A stretch of 64,000 bases of DNA from Roridomyces roridus (Eukaryota; Basidiomycota; Agaricomycetes; Agaricales; Mycenaceae), in assembly GCA_029378245.1 (NCBI GenBank), contig JARKIF010000007.1, forward strand, positions 62,001 through 126,000. The letters are read 5' to 3'. Position 1 is the first letter of the stretch; the number at the start of each line of letters is the position of its first letter. The notes below the pieces were generated by a model, which did not search any database, had not been told where the DNA came from, and worked only from the letters and a program-made list of their open reading frames with translations. This document shows positions 29,245 to 39,899 of this stretch, piece by piece. Both the position numbers and the translations under genes were made by a program.

Positions 29245-31912
29245 ATGCTGCGCCTCGATGGGGATCGTCCAGTCCGCCTTCAGACTCAGGGACCCGGCAA
29301 CGTTGTACGCATCGAAGGAGATCGGCCAGTCCAGTTCCAGAACAGCACCTTCAACAATTTCGCAGGAAACATGAATGTCTCCCATACGACCAACGTCGGG
29401 GAAAGCGGTGCGTGCGAATGCCTCGACTCTCCACCTGCGCTCTGACTCGGATAAGGCCTCGACCTCCTATACCGCGCCGTGTCCCTGGATGCAATGCATG
29501 ACTCGGCCGAGCGACCCCCGGATCCTTCCTGTCATCCAGGCACACGGAGTGCGATCTTGGAATACCTGGACAACTGGTCCATGGAGCAGCCCAGCGACAA
29601 CCAGATGCTCTGGCTCCATGGCTGCGCTGGTATTGGCAAGTCTGCGATCGCACAGCAGTTTGCCGCGAGCTGCCACGACCGCGGCCAACTGGGCGGTTCC
29701 TGGTTCTTCAAGCGGGGGAGCGTCAGCCGCGGTACCTGGAAAAACTTGGTGCCCACTCTGGTGTATCAGCTCACTGTCACATTTCCCCAACTCGGCCCCA
29801 GGATCCAGCGTGCCGTCGAGACGGACAGGCTCGTCCTGGGGAAGACAATACACCACCAGCTCGAGAAGCTCCTAGTCCAGCCGTTCAGAGACGTACCTCC
29901 GCTAGCGTCTCGACCCATCCTGGTCATTGATGGTTTGGACGAATGCGAGGACCGTGGGACGCAAACTGCGCTCATACGTGCCTTGATCGACGTCTTGCAT
30001 TCTGGCAATGCACCCCTCCATATCCTCGTGTGCAGTCGCTCTGAGCCCCATCTCCGTGACGTCTTCGAAGCCCCAGAGAGCTCGGACGTCTGTCGTGGTC
30101 TCGAGATACGAGCGGATGATGCTGCGCTCGCAGACATTCGCCGATATCTTACGGAGGGGTTTTCCCGAGTGCAGCAGATTCATACCGCCCGCGGAACGCT
30201 GCTGGATGAACGCTGGCCTGGGGAAAATACGATTGAACACCTGATCGAAAAGTCGTCCGGAACATTCATCTACGCGTCGACCGTTCTTCGCTGCGTCGAC
30301 GACGAATATTCACATCCTGCAGAGCGACTCGACGCGGTTCTCAGTCTGGATCCCAGCAGTCTGACCCCTCTCGACGACTTGTACACTCAAATCTTGTCGT
30401 CCATCCCCAACAAGCCGACACTCCTTCGTGTCTTGCATGCCGTTGTGAAAGGAAATTTTGACGCCGAACAAATCGATAGTATCTTGCGAATGCGACAAGG
30501 AACGTCTCGTGCTGTTTTACGCGGCCTACATGCTGTGGTCCTTGTGCACCCTGCACGCATTTTGGGGTATCTTAAACCGGTTGAATTGCTGCATGCCTCT
30601 TTCGGCGACTTTTTGGTGGACTCGCAGCGGTCATTATCATTCTGTATCTCGGGGGAAGACCTGCTGAATACGCTGGTGCATGATATGGCTTGTGCACTCT
30701 TATCCGGATCTCTGGAGCCTATCAACTTTCGGTGGGTCATCTCGATTGAGATCAGCAAACACAAAGTGAAACGTCAAACAGGAGGATCTCAACCGCCTTT
30801 ATGTTGCGCTTCTGGGAAATCCCTCCATCAGACGGACTGCTCCCTCTTTTCTGGAGTGTCAATTTCCAGCATGAGGTATTCGCCCAAACCCCGCGTTGGA
30901 GGTCAACAGACCAGGCACAGACCGTTATCAGTTGGCTCGAGGTAAAATATGATTTCCTCGCAACTGTCGATGCTCAGTGCTGCAGCGATTCTCACCCGCA
31001 CCACTGGACCTGATCAGAACTTGGGGCAAATTTTATACACTGGCGCTTGCATTCCAGTCCAGTCCAGTCGGTTTTTTACTCCTCCGTGTCGCTTCCGTGT
31101 GTGCTCATATTTCTGGCAGGATGGTGATAGTCCTCGAGATTATCCCGCCGATTTATTACATCCCCAGTATCTTCAAAGCCCAGATATCCTTTCCGTGTTG
31201 CGCATTTGGAATGTGCTATCCGAGCGGCCCGGAATGCTTTACTCCCTCGACATCCACGGCATTTTGGACTTACTCTTACTGAAATGGGACGTACTGGTGT
31301 CGCTTACCAAGGTATCAGGAGCCGATTCGGTGGATATGAAGGCTATCCTGCGATTTCTCGACGATCCTGATAAATGTGGTCCACTGTACATGCCTCGCGA
31401 AGAAATCCGCCGTTTCGCTGTCCTCCAATGGATACGACGCCTAAAGGACACGGTTCTACAAAGGAACTTCACAGCGTTTAACTTTGCTCGTGCGCAAGTA
31501 CCTATTTCTTCCCTTCGAACTGATATTTGAATTGCAATAGGCATAAATCCGGGATCTCACTATTGTGTCGTTGCAATCCAGATGCCGAGTTATTGGATGC
31601 ACTGAAGGATCTTGACCTTGCGCAGGCTTGTTCAATCTTCAAACCGGACACTGAATATCATTTGCACCAGCACGAGCATGGCCTTGTGCAGCTCAGATAT
31701 CTTGACGCGATTTTGGAATGGATTCGGGTAGGTCAGGAATCCTATCCGTCGAACATGTGATCAATTCTTCATCGCAGGCAGCACCCTCTCCTCCACCCGA
31801 CCTCATTCGTTCGTGGGAGCAGCAGCAGAAAGCCGTGCAACAATGCTACGCTCGTCTCCAGTCGGAGATGCATCTCAATGGCCCTCTTCAAGTGGACTCT
31901 GATTCGGGTTAG
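29245..31912 (+). CDS. NACHT-domain NTPase (fungal NLR-like)
   Basis: Exon 1 (29245-29407) joins exon 2 (29456-30731) in frame. Residues 1-50 hold two imperfect repeats (GDRPVRLQ and GDRPVQFQ, 19 residues apart) and then NSTFNNFAGNMN. Exon 2 carries Walker A (HGCAGIGKSAIAQQFA), Walker B (RPILVIDGLDECED) and the sensor-like HILVCSRSEPHLRD, typical of Agaricomycete NACHT proteins. These are STAND NTPases linked to self/non-self recognition and cell death in better-studied fungi. Beyond 30731 further exons are likely (30782 onward; 31180-31500; 31540-31730; 31780-31912 with PPPDLIRSWEQQ). The phases of the last junctions do not match cleanly, in the same way as in the relic at 1.6-3.2 kb. The 3' part may be misread or decayed. 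No WD40, ANK or TPR repeats are seen. Confidence 0.8.
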
Positions 31913-32470
31913 TTTTGGACTCGGACGAGGCAAGATGCAAGGCTTGTCTAGTCTCAGTCGGGTTTTCTTCTTCTTTGGAATGCCATGAATTATGCGGTGT
32001 GCTATGTAAAAGTTTAAGGCAAATTCTAACAAGCTCTCCAGTTGGGCAAGTCTGTTCCGCCGGCATCCTCTGATCAGTCTTCATTGGATATTCCGTACCC
32101 ACTCTCATCATCCTGATCATCCGATTCGGTAGGCTCTCGACCGCTAGCTTGAAATCCCCCTCGCGCTTTGCTCAGGTTGTCACTTGTGCCACAATGCGAC
32201 ACAACGACCCCCATGCCCAAATTCGGTGTTGCTCATCTCCCACCTGAGCCCGGCACTTCGCCTCCTGCACCTTCAACCATCCACCGTAATGTGTCATTGC
32301 TGTTACGTCCGTGCTGTTCGTTCAGAGAGCATTTTGAAAGGCGTCAGCGCAGTCACCAAAAAAACTGGATACAGATGGAAAATTGGTCGGTCCGCTTGGG
32401 TCTTGGCTTTCTTGTTCACATGGCAGAAGCCAAGGGGTTGTGCGAGACGGAAAAAGGGAATAGTAGGAGC
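31913..32470. other. Intergenic, no gene seen
   Basis: The first 150 bases are 3' flank shared with the NACHT relic at the left end (about 3100-3200). The rest has short ORFs without recognisable features. Confidence 0.4.
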
Positions 32471-32476
32471 AAAAGA

Positions 32477-32582
32477 TGGACACACTGGGACTTGAACCCA
32501 GGACCGCTTACAATTACACTAGGAGTCGAACCAGCGCCAGCTGTTGCAAAGCAAGAGTGATGAACCTCTACACCATGTGCCC
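32477..32582 (-). tRNA. tRNA-Ala (anticodon UGC) with intron
   Basis: Acceptor stem GGGCACA/TGTGTCC includes the G3:U70 pair that identifies alanine tRNA. The anticodon stem-loop is CTTGC-TTTGCA, giving UGC. The T-arm CTGGG-TTCAAGT-CCCAG is perfect. A-box (TGGTGTAGAGG) and B-box (GGTTCAAGTCC) match consensus, and a TTTT terminator follows 3 bases after the discriminator. About 33 extra bases follow position 37, the canonical place of nuclear tRNA introns; the 3' half then resumes with GTAAG pairing CTTGC with one G-U. The intron itself contains GGTTCGACTCC, a second perfect B-box match. Confidence 0.9.
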
Positions 32583-32589
32583 GATAAAT

Positions 32590-33050
32590 TACAGCGATAT
32601 TCGGCCTGGTGCCTTAGATCCGAGTTTGGACGAAAAGAGCGAGCCGTCGAGGGTGAGGGATTCACAGGAATAGTAGCAACAGCCCAAGAAAGGTGAGGGA
32701 CGGAAGGAAGAGGATACGTCTGGGCTTGATGGCCGTCGAGTCAGGGAGGGCGGGACACCAGCGCGTGTTGGCCTTCTGAGGCTTTGGTCCGGGCAGCAAC
32801 GATCTCACCTCCATGACGGCTTTGCGGTGACAGTCAGGGAGCGCGAAAGAGGATGAAGGATGAAGCACACACCAAGACTGCGCTTCTCACTACCTCGCTT
32901 ATTGCCACGTCATCTCCTCTTTGTCTTCAGATTGGTCGGTGCGACCACGCTTCGTGCAGGGAGGCCCTGGGCAAGAAGACCAAGGCTTGGGGTGAATCAG
33001 AGTCATGGTGGAGGGCAAGCGTTTTGGTCAAGAAACAAATCGATGATGTG
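32590..33050. other. Interval between tRNA-Ala and the nested element
   Basis: Contains only short ORFs. On the minus strand this is the original 3' flank of the zinc-finger gene that now ends at 35370. Confidence 0.35.
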
Positions 33051-33227
33051 CTGCTACAGGCCCCGGGAAGCTCCACCAAAGGATTGTCCGGAAAAGTGGC
33101 TTTTTGAGGGCGAAAAATCGCAATTTCTTTGTCCGAGAAGTGGCTTTTCGAGGCCCAAAAATCAGAAACCTTGTCCGGAAAGTGGCTTTTTGAGACCCCC
33201 CCGGACCTAGTCTGATTCCGTGATCAG

Positions 33228-34262
33228 TTCGGTTGTTGACCAGCCTTTAGCTTATGTAAAAGTACATCACGTGCACCCGCTTGATATCTCTCTTGCTCGC
33301 GATTCGACGCGTCTGCGCTCGGATTCTCAGCCCAGAAGCGCGTTCAACCGCAGCCTGCATCTCATGCTTCTTATTAGATGCAACCAATATCGACCGGAAT
33401 GCCGGATACGACGAAAAAGGGACACATTGGGCTTCGGGCTCGCTGGAGTCGACTGGATGGCGAAGGCCTCAGAAGGAGGATGAATGAGGTGCATCGGAGG
33501 AGACAGTAGAGAGGGGGATACATGTATTCAAGCGTAATTCTACCACAATTTTGCACTAGAGGCCGAGAGAAGGCTCACTCCCGGACACCCGACGCCCACC
33601 CCGACGATCCAGCGCCTCGTTGGGCCACTCTGGGCGCAGAGGCAGCGGGAAAGACAAAGAAGGGACCCCCTCTAGGCTCTGAAAGGCCGCCCTAAGCTGT
33701 GCCAGCGTAGCTGAGGTCAGGGGGTAGTGCGTGCAAGGAATAAAGTCGATGTCGTCTGTGGGGATAATGGAACACTTTTCAGGGTCGTCCGGGGTGTATT
33801 CAAGCGGCACTGCACGTATACTTAGGACCAAGGAAGGCTTGAAGGACAGAAACACGCACCGGGACCACTCTACCCCATGACAATCCCCCTCCCACAATTG
33901 CTCGTGTCAGACGACATCTTGAATGCCATTGCTGGGCTAAAAACGGTCAGAGAGCAGTGGGAGGGTACTTCGGCGACTAGCCCCACATGAGAGAGCAGCT
34001 CCGCATCATCCAGACACCGGTGAATGGGCCTTGTTGTGAGCTACTCAATGTGTCCTTCCAGCCTGGAATTCGGGCAGTGACAGGGCTGAAAATTGGATCC
34101 AGAGTATCAGGGGAGGCTGGGGTATGAGATGGACGTGTTTCTGGGGCAATCCGAGTGTGTATGAGCGAGGAACGAGGGCGGAAAGCGCGGGATACAGGGA
34201 GATCAAATGGCTGCTGGCAGTTTTACATAAGCGAAAAGACTGGTCAACAACCACCCCGCGTA
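33228..34262. repeat. Nested inverted repeat 1 inside the TIR element
   Basis: GGTTGTTGACCAGCCTTTAGC at 33231 pairs with the complement of 34225-34255 (same motif with two differences), both followed by TTATGTAAAA. The interior has a 113-codon minus-strand ORF (33556-33897) with an acidic, proline-rich sequence and no known domain. Confidence 0.6.
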
Positions 34263-34358
34263 TAGCAACAGACATCATATCAGTACATCTTGATCGTCAC
34301 TGATATCGATGTCTGTTACAGAGACTACCCCGGACCAGGTGTGTGCCCGGACTTTGAG

Positions 34359-35170
34359 GGTCCTTGGTGGACAAAACCTGGAATTGTGCAGGCATGTGTG
34401 GTTCTTTCTTCAAATCTCAACAAAAGTCTCAAGATCTTGAAAGATTTGGCTCATTTTGAAAGTTGAATCAAGTTCTTGCAACATCCATTGATATCTTGCT
34501 AGTTTTTGCACGATGTGGTATTTCAAGCAGGGTTCAAGTGATATTTTCTGCACTGCAAGGATGCAAGATCTTGTGAGTCAGACAACAAGTGGAAACAGAT
34601 AAAAAATTGACACTGGAATCAAAAATTCTGTGGTGTGTCACAAGATCTTGGAAGGTTAAAGGCGGCAAGTGTCGCAGTAAATCCCACATGCCAATCACTG
34701 ATTTTCTGATTGCCCCCCACTCAGGCTGTTGATCCGTTGGCAGCCGAACCGCCAGGAAACTGATAGATCACACTTTTGCGCCCTTCAACATAAATGATTG
34801 ATCGCAGTATGCGGCTTGAGCTCGGCCACCACGGCACCACCAACTCTGGTGAGATCTTGCATCCCTATTAGACTCAATGGGCCATATTTTGACTTTCAAT
34901 CCTTCAAAATCTTTGAACATTCGCTGCAAATCAGTGGAGTCAAAATGAGTCAGTGGAACTTGCACAAACTTTCAAGGTCCTGGGGGGAGAAAATTCACAA
35001 GATCTTGCAAGATGATGGTAAAATAATGCCAGGGAAAGTTGACAATCATCCAATATCTTCCAAGATCTTGAACAAACTGGAAAATCTTGCCAAATCTTGC
35101 AAGATCTTCGAAGATGTCACGGAAATGATGGTGCTGGCAACAAGAAAACACCTTTTGTCCACCAAGGGCC
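34359..35170. repeat. Nested inverted repeat 2 with palindrome array
   Basis: The ends GGTCCTTGGTGGACAAAA (34359-34376) and its complement (35153-35170, one mismatch) bound about 810 bases. Inside, the palindrome CAAGATCTTG occurs perfectly at 34430, 34564, 34641, 34998 and 35061, with near matches at about 34852 and 35100. No coding capacity. Confidence 0.65.
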
Positions 35171-35369
35171 TTCATACCGGACATTATATGAAATGTCACC
35201 CGGGCCGCGCCGCCAGGCGCGGCGCGGGCGAAAAATTTGGACCCACGTGACAAACCTTGTCCGAAAGTGGCTTTTTGAGGCCTGAACTGCCCAAATCGAG
35301 TGGCTTTTTGAGGCCGATTTTCGGAAAATTTCCGGACAATCCTTTGGTGGAGCTTCCCGGGGCCTGCTG

Positions 35370-38300
35370 CTACTGATTCTGCTCCAAATACGACTCGATG
35401 TGCGCCACTATGGCCGCCCATTGATCCTCGTCTACTACAAGCTCATACTCCCCCATGTCCCCTGCGGAAGTCGTAAGAAGCCCCTGCAAGTCGACATGCT
35501 CCTCAGCCAGCAGCGTCTCTCGAAGCCGACCCGTGACGAGGCCCTTCTTGACGAGCTCCTTCACACACTCTTCAATCTCTGTCTGGCGCCTCCACTTCTT
35601 GACCGCGATAAGGAACCGGGCGAACACCGGCCCTGTGAACTCGATTCCACACGCTGGCATGTCCTCCTTCTTGGTCCCCACGAGCACCGTTACCGAGTCG
35701 ATCGCGTCAGCCAGAGCAGGAGCGTTCAGAGCCTTGAATCGCGCGTCCTTGGCGATCTCCGTGAGACAGAGCCGCAGGCGCCAGTTGTTGGGGGACGGTG
35801 TCGCGAGCGCGAGCGCCTGTGTCGCGGCGGTTTTGCCGGCCTTCTTCTTCTTTGGTAGGCGCTTGGGCTCGAAGGGAACGACCCGGAGCGTCGACGGGTC
35901 AATCTCCTTGTCCTTCTTCTTTTTCTTTTTCCCGTTCTCGGGTAAAAGGCCGTTCATATCGTCAAAGATACGCGCCCACCAGCGTTTTGCCTGGTCCCCG
36001 CGGCGAAAGTCGATCAAAGTGGTGGCGGGCATCTTACGACGCAGCTCCTGGGGGATAGTATCGTGGGACCATATGCGCGCATCGTCGTGAAAGAGGAAAT
36101 CCGCCGCCAGCTTGAAACAACTCTTGTTGTGGTGGTCGACGGTGCACGCTAGGGGATCGCAAACGTCATCCGTGCAGTGTGCGTTACAACGGAGGAGAGA
36201 ATAGGAGTGCTGGTGATGGAGATGCTCGAGCGCCTTGCCCAGTGTCCTGGGCTCGTCCTTCTCGCAGCGAGGAAAGCCGCACTTGACGAGCTTGTCGTAG
36301 TCCATGGTGGGCACCTGCCGCTGTCCAAAATGCGTGCACATGTGGTTTCGGAGCACCGTCAAGTTGTCGAATACTCTGAGGAAAGGAAATCAGAAATCAG
36401 CGGGATATATCGGGTGGAGACCCACAGAAAGCGCTTGCACCACGGTAAAACCTCTTCAAAAAGGCAGCACGGACAAAAGTAGAAGGTCGACGTTCTCTCC
36501 GGTTAAACTTGATCTTGATGCTGAGGACTCCAGCGCCGCTCAAGGTCGGAAGAGCCTCGTCGCGTTCTTCGTCGGCCCTGAAGGGAGATGAGATGCGGAA
36601 GGAAGAAGTTGGATCACCACGGACGATGCGGCGGAAGCCTCGCTAACAGAACTGGGAAGGAAATCAGTTGGGCCTTCTCACAAATCATAGCGACATACCC
36701 CATGGAGACGTCACTAACTCGCGACATGCTGCGCGGTGCAGTCCTACGTGAAAGGTGAGCCAGAGAGATCAATGGGGAAGAGTAATATACGAACCTCATC
36801 GACACGTCAGTTTGATTTCCCTCGTCCTCACTATCACTCTCTTCCTCGTCATTGTCCTCGTCCTCCATTGACTCTCCCAACAGCTTGCAGCGTAGGGTTT
36901 CAAAGCACGCAGCGCAGTGCTCGTCAAAGTCGTCCTGGATCTGCTGCCTCTGTTCCTCGTCCATCTCGTGGTCCTCCCGGGCGTTGTCCGTGACCGGGAT
37001 CTTGCTCTTTGGACCGGAGAACTTTTTGGAGCGTCTGGGCGGCACTGGGACCAAGGATTTGCATATGCAGCATCGAAAAGTGTTGGGGTTGTGCTTGAGC
37101 TCGCACGACACGATATGCTGGACAAAGTGACCCGAGTGGTCCTTGTGGGCATCTGCTTCGCTAGCCGCGGGATCGCAGAGGCAATAGGGGCAAGCACCCT
37201 TCTGAGGACCTTTGGACATGCGCATGAAGGCAACGTAGCATCGGACCACCTCCAGCCGCGAGTTCTCGGTCTCGCCAGCGACGATTGCGAGGATAGGGTG
37301 GGAACTATCCTGCATTGCTAGCTGCTCAAAGAGAGCCTGCTGTAGCTTGAGCTGGTTGGCGGTGTCTTTGGGTGTCGTGTCTTGCTCTTGAGTGAGCTAA
37401 GATGTCCATGAGCAAACTGCTATTGATCCTAACCTGGACACTTACGGAGAGCGTCTCGTAACAAGACCAAAGGTCGGAGAGGGCTTCAAGCGCCTCGGTT
37501 ATGACTTGATCCTCATGTCCCGCCTCCCAGAGGTCGACGACGGACCGGGTCTTGCCCTCGACTTGGCGGTCAAACGACTTCCAAACGAGCGCTTCCCGGC
37601 GGGTGTACTCTTTGATGAGGGTCTCGAGGTGAGGGTCAGAATGAAGCGCAGAAAGGTCGGCCATCTCTTCGTTATCTTCGCTGAAACGCAGTCCCGCGAC
37701 GTCGAGCTGGCGATCGGGGCGCTGATAAGTCGAGCTAACATGCGTTGAACGCATCGAATGTCCCATGAGATATTTGAGATGGTGCTATTCCGGTGTTTTT
37801 AGCGAGGACTTGGGAGAAAAGAAAACGTACCTCCGCGACGCAATCGATCATAAACGAAGCAAAAGAGTACCGCATCACGTGGCGAGGGCCGCGTATAGCT
37901 GTTTGCGCTGTTCGGGGGTCTCGGGAGTAGCTCCTTCGCGATTACGCTGTAACGGTGATGAGAAGAGAAGGATGAGGTGAGATGGGGCGTACCATGCTCA
38001 ATAGTGAGCGCGTAAACTCGGCGGTAGTACTCTGAGACCGGCCCGTGATGATTGATCCCAGGAATACCGAGGCGCGAGCTCCCGCGAGTGGCGCAAAAGT
38101 AGATGAACATTTTGACCTCCTCGAGGGGCGGGAAGGGTGCCTGGGATTCGAGTGTTTTTTTGGCCTTTTCCTTGTCTTTATACAGGTGCGCAAAGTATTC
38201 GATCCAAAGACCCTTGCTGTGATCATGCTTTCGTTGGGTGGGTGGCGCGATGGGCTTGAGATGGCGGCGGTCAAACTCGGAGATTGCTGCATGTAGAGCG

Positions 38301-38809
38301 TCGTCTGTTGGAAAGTCGCGCGCCAATTCGGCCGAGAGATCTCGCGCGAGTGGATGGCGTCGGGAGCCGTCGCTGGAAGCTGATGTCGAGCGCGATGTCG
38401 CCGATCCGGAGGCTGAAGCGGGTGCTTTTGAACGCGATCTTGCTCGATCGACAACTGCGAGGATGAGTCGAGGATTAGACGATTAGAGCGATACATACGC
38501 GGGAGGGTCGTCGCTGAAAGGATGTGAAAAGGTGGAAAAAAGAAACGAGAAAAGACTAACGGCCAACAAAGGCAGTTGGGGCGGACTTGCGCGTCTTTTT
38601 TGGTTGGGGTCGTTCGGAATCCGAGTCGATGTCCATGGGTGCTACGAAAGAGATGAGGAAAGAAAAAAAGAGGAATAGAAAAAGGACTTGCTCGAAGACG
38701 ATCCCTGGACAAACTCGGGGGGAGCAGAGCTTCTCTTTTTTCTGGTGCTGGCGAGTTTGCGGGCAAGGGGCGATGGCGGCGGGCCCATGCCCCCAGAGCT
38801 GCCCGCCAT
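35370..38809 (-). CDS. Cys/His-rich putative nucleic-acid-binding protein, multi-exon
   Basis: The likely start is MAGSSGGMGPPPSPLARKL at 38809. It is followed by a basic Ser-rich N-terminus (MDIDSDSERPQPKKTRKS, then RARSRSKAPASASGSA) and a helical domain with GLWIEYFAHLYKDKEKAKK and PPLEEVKMFIYFCATRGSS. A central helical part follows (LIKEYTRREALVWKSF). The C-terminal half has repeated Cys/His clusters (ACPYCLCDPAA...H...H...C; CGFPRC...H...H; CNAHCTDDVC), an acidic stretch (MEDEDNDEEESDSEDEGNQ) and a Lys-rich linker. Exon borders between 36363 and 38280 are only roughly placed. The overall order (helical core-binding-like domain, then zinc clusters) recalls transposon-related DUF3435/FluG-like or recombinase proteins, but I cannot assign a family. 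The stop TAG at 35370-35372 lies within the target duplication of the TIR element. Confidence 0.6.
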
Positions 38810-39029
38810 GGTGGATGGAGAGGAAGAGACGTAATACACAAACAAATGTCCCGAGAAGAAGAGTGATGGCTCCGCGGTCGACGGGGTCACGTTTCGTTGC
38901 ACATTTTGTAATGAAAAGGACGTCGACGGACAGACAAGTCGACCTGCTTTTAGGGGCCATTGCTAGCGCATGGCAATCCGAGTCTGTCAGCATTGAATGC
39001 CAAATTTGAAAATTGAAATACATACCTCA

Positions 39030-39680
39030 TCTCTGTCTAGTGAGGAAGTGTGGAGCAAAGACGGGAAGGCTCAGGGTATGGTGCATAGGAGCAGCGAGCA
39101 ATAACTTGATGTTGAGCTATGCGGACTTTTAGACCAGGGAGACAGTCAGGGAGAGTTGGAGGAGAGGGAAGATGTTCAATTTGCCCCGACCACACTGCAT
39201 TGAAGTTGAAATTGCACCAGGTCTGCGTACAGAATGTTGTGGAGTTGGCCAGCTCGGCAAGGCGGCGCCAAGATGATGGAAACTGCAGTGGGCTGGTTCA
39301 ATACACAAAAAGCACAAGTTTTCGACTGGAGGGCCAGGTGAAAGTTGAACGTTGAACCAACGTTGAACGGATGTCGAACGGTCGTATGTGGTGGTGCAAA
39401 GCAAGAGGTGTGCTGTCACCGGCTGTCAAACAGTTGCCGTTCGCCGTCGGAGGCCGTCGGTGGAGATCGTAACACATCGGCCGGCAGAGAGATCCGTGTT
39501 CGAGCCATTACTAAGAGCAAATGAGTAGTCAAAGACGTCATCAATCAAAAAATGGACCCCACTTTGGCGGAAAACGGGCCGATAAGACCGAGCTTAAAAA
39601 TAAATTTTTAAGACTCGGAACAGATGCCCAAGTGTACTTGGTTATTTGACGTTGGCGACAAAAGCTGTTGGAGTCGAGGC
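39030..39680. repeat. Interval with an 80-bp repeat, inverted copy at 50.63 kb
   Basis: Bases 39547-39625 (AAAAAATGG...GACTCGGAACAG, with the internal palindrome CTTAAAAATAAATTTTTAAG) match the complement of about 50627-50706 at close to 90 percent. No gene is visible in 39030-39680. Confidence 0.6.
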
Positions 39681-39778
39681 AATAGGTCAAGGAATCGTTG
39701 GTCAAGCCACGAGCATTTCTCCTTGATCAGACGCTAGAAAGAGAGATGGCCCTAGGATGCAACCGCAAAGTCACATGT

Positions 39779-39877
39779 TTGATGCGAGGAATCGTTGGTC
39801 AAGTCCCGTGCTTGGTGCGAGGATGCATAGGCCAAGTCCCGTGCTTGGTGCGAGGATGCATTGGCCAAGTCCCGTGT
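39779..39877 (+). repeat. 33-bp tandem repeat, three units
   Basis: Units 39779-39811, 39812-39844 and 39845-39877 share GGTGCGAGGATGCATxGGCC and AAGTCCCGTG. A degenerate unit precedes them near 39686, and a solitary unit lies at 41249-41283. The unit length is a multiple of three, so ORFs read through, but no gene is supported. Confidence 0.8.
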
Positions 39878-39899
39878 CGGAAAAACGTGATCCGAATTA

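Larger units (their letters stand above)
33057..35366. mobile_element. 2310-bp TIR element with nested inverted repeats
   Basis: The ends are perfect 38-bp terminal inverted repeats (33057-33094 and 35329-35366, starting CAGGCCCCGGGAAG). They are flanked by the 6-bp duplication CTGCTA (33051-33056 and 35367-35372). The motif AGTGGCTTTTTGAG recurs near both ends (around 33096, 33140, 33181, 35263, 35301), as expected for subterminal transposase-binding repeats. No transposase is recognisable. Two further inverted pairs lie inside (see following entries). The insertion lies directly behind the stop codon of the minus-strand gene at 35370. Confidence 0.85.

Noticed and set aside
39779..39877. 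CRISPR-like array
   Set aside because: The 33-bp units are contiguous without spacers, so this is a simple tandem repeat; the organism is also eukaryotic.
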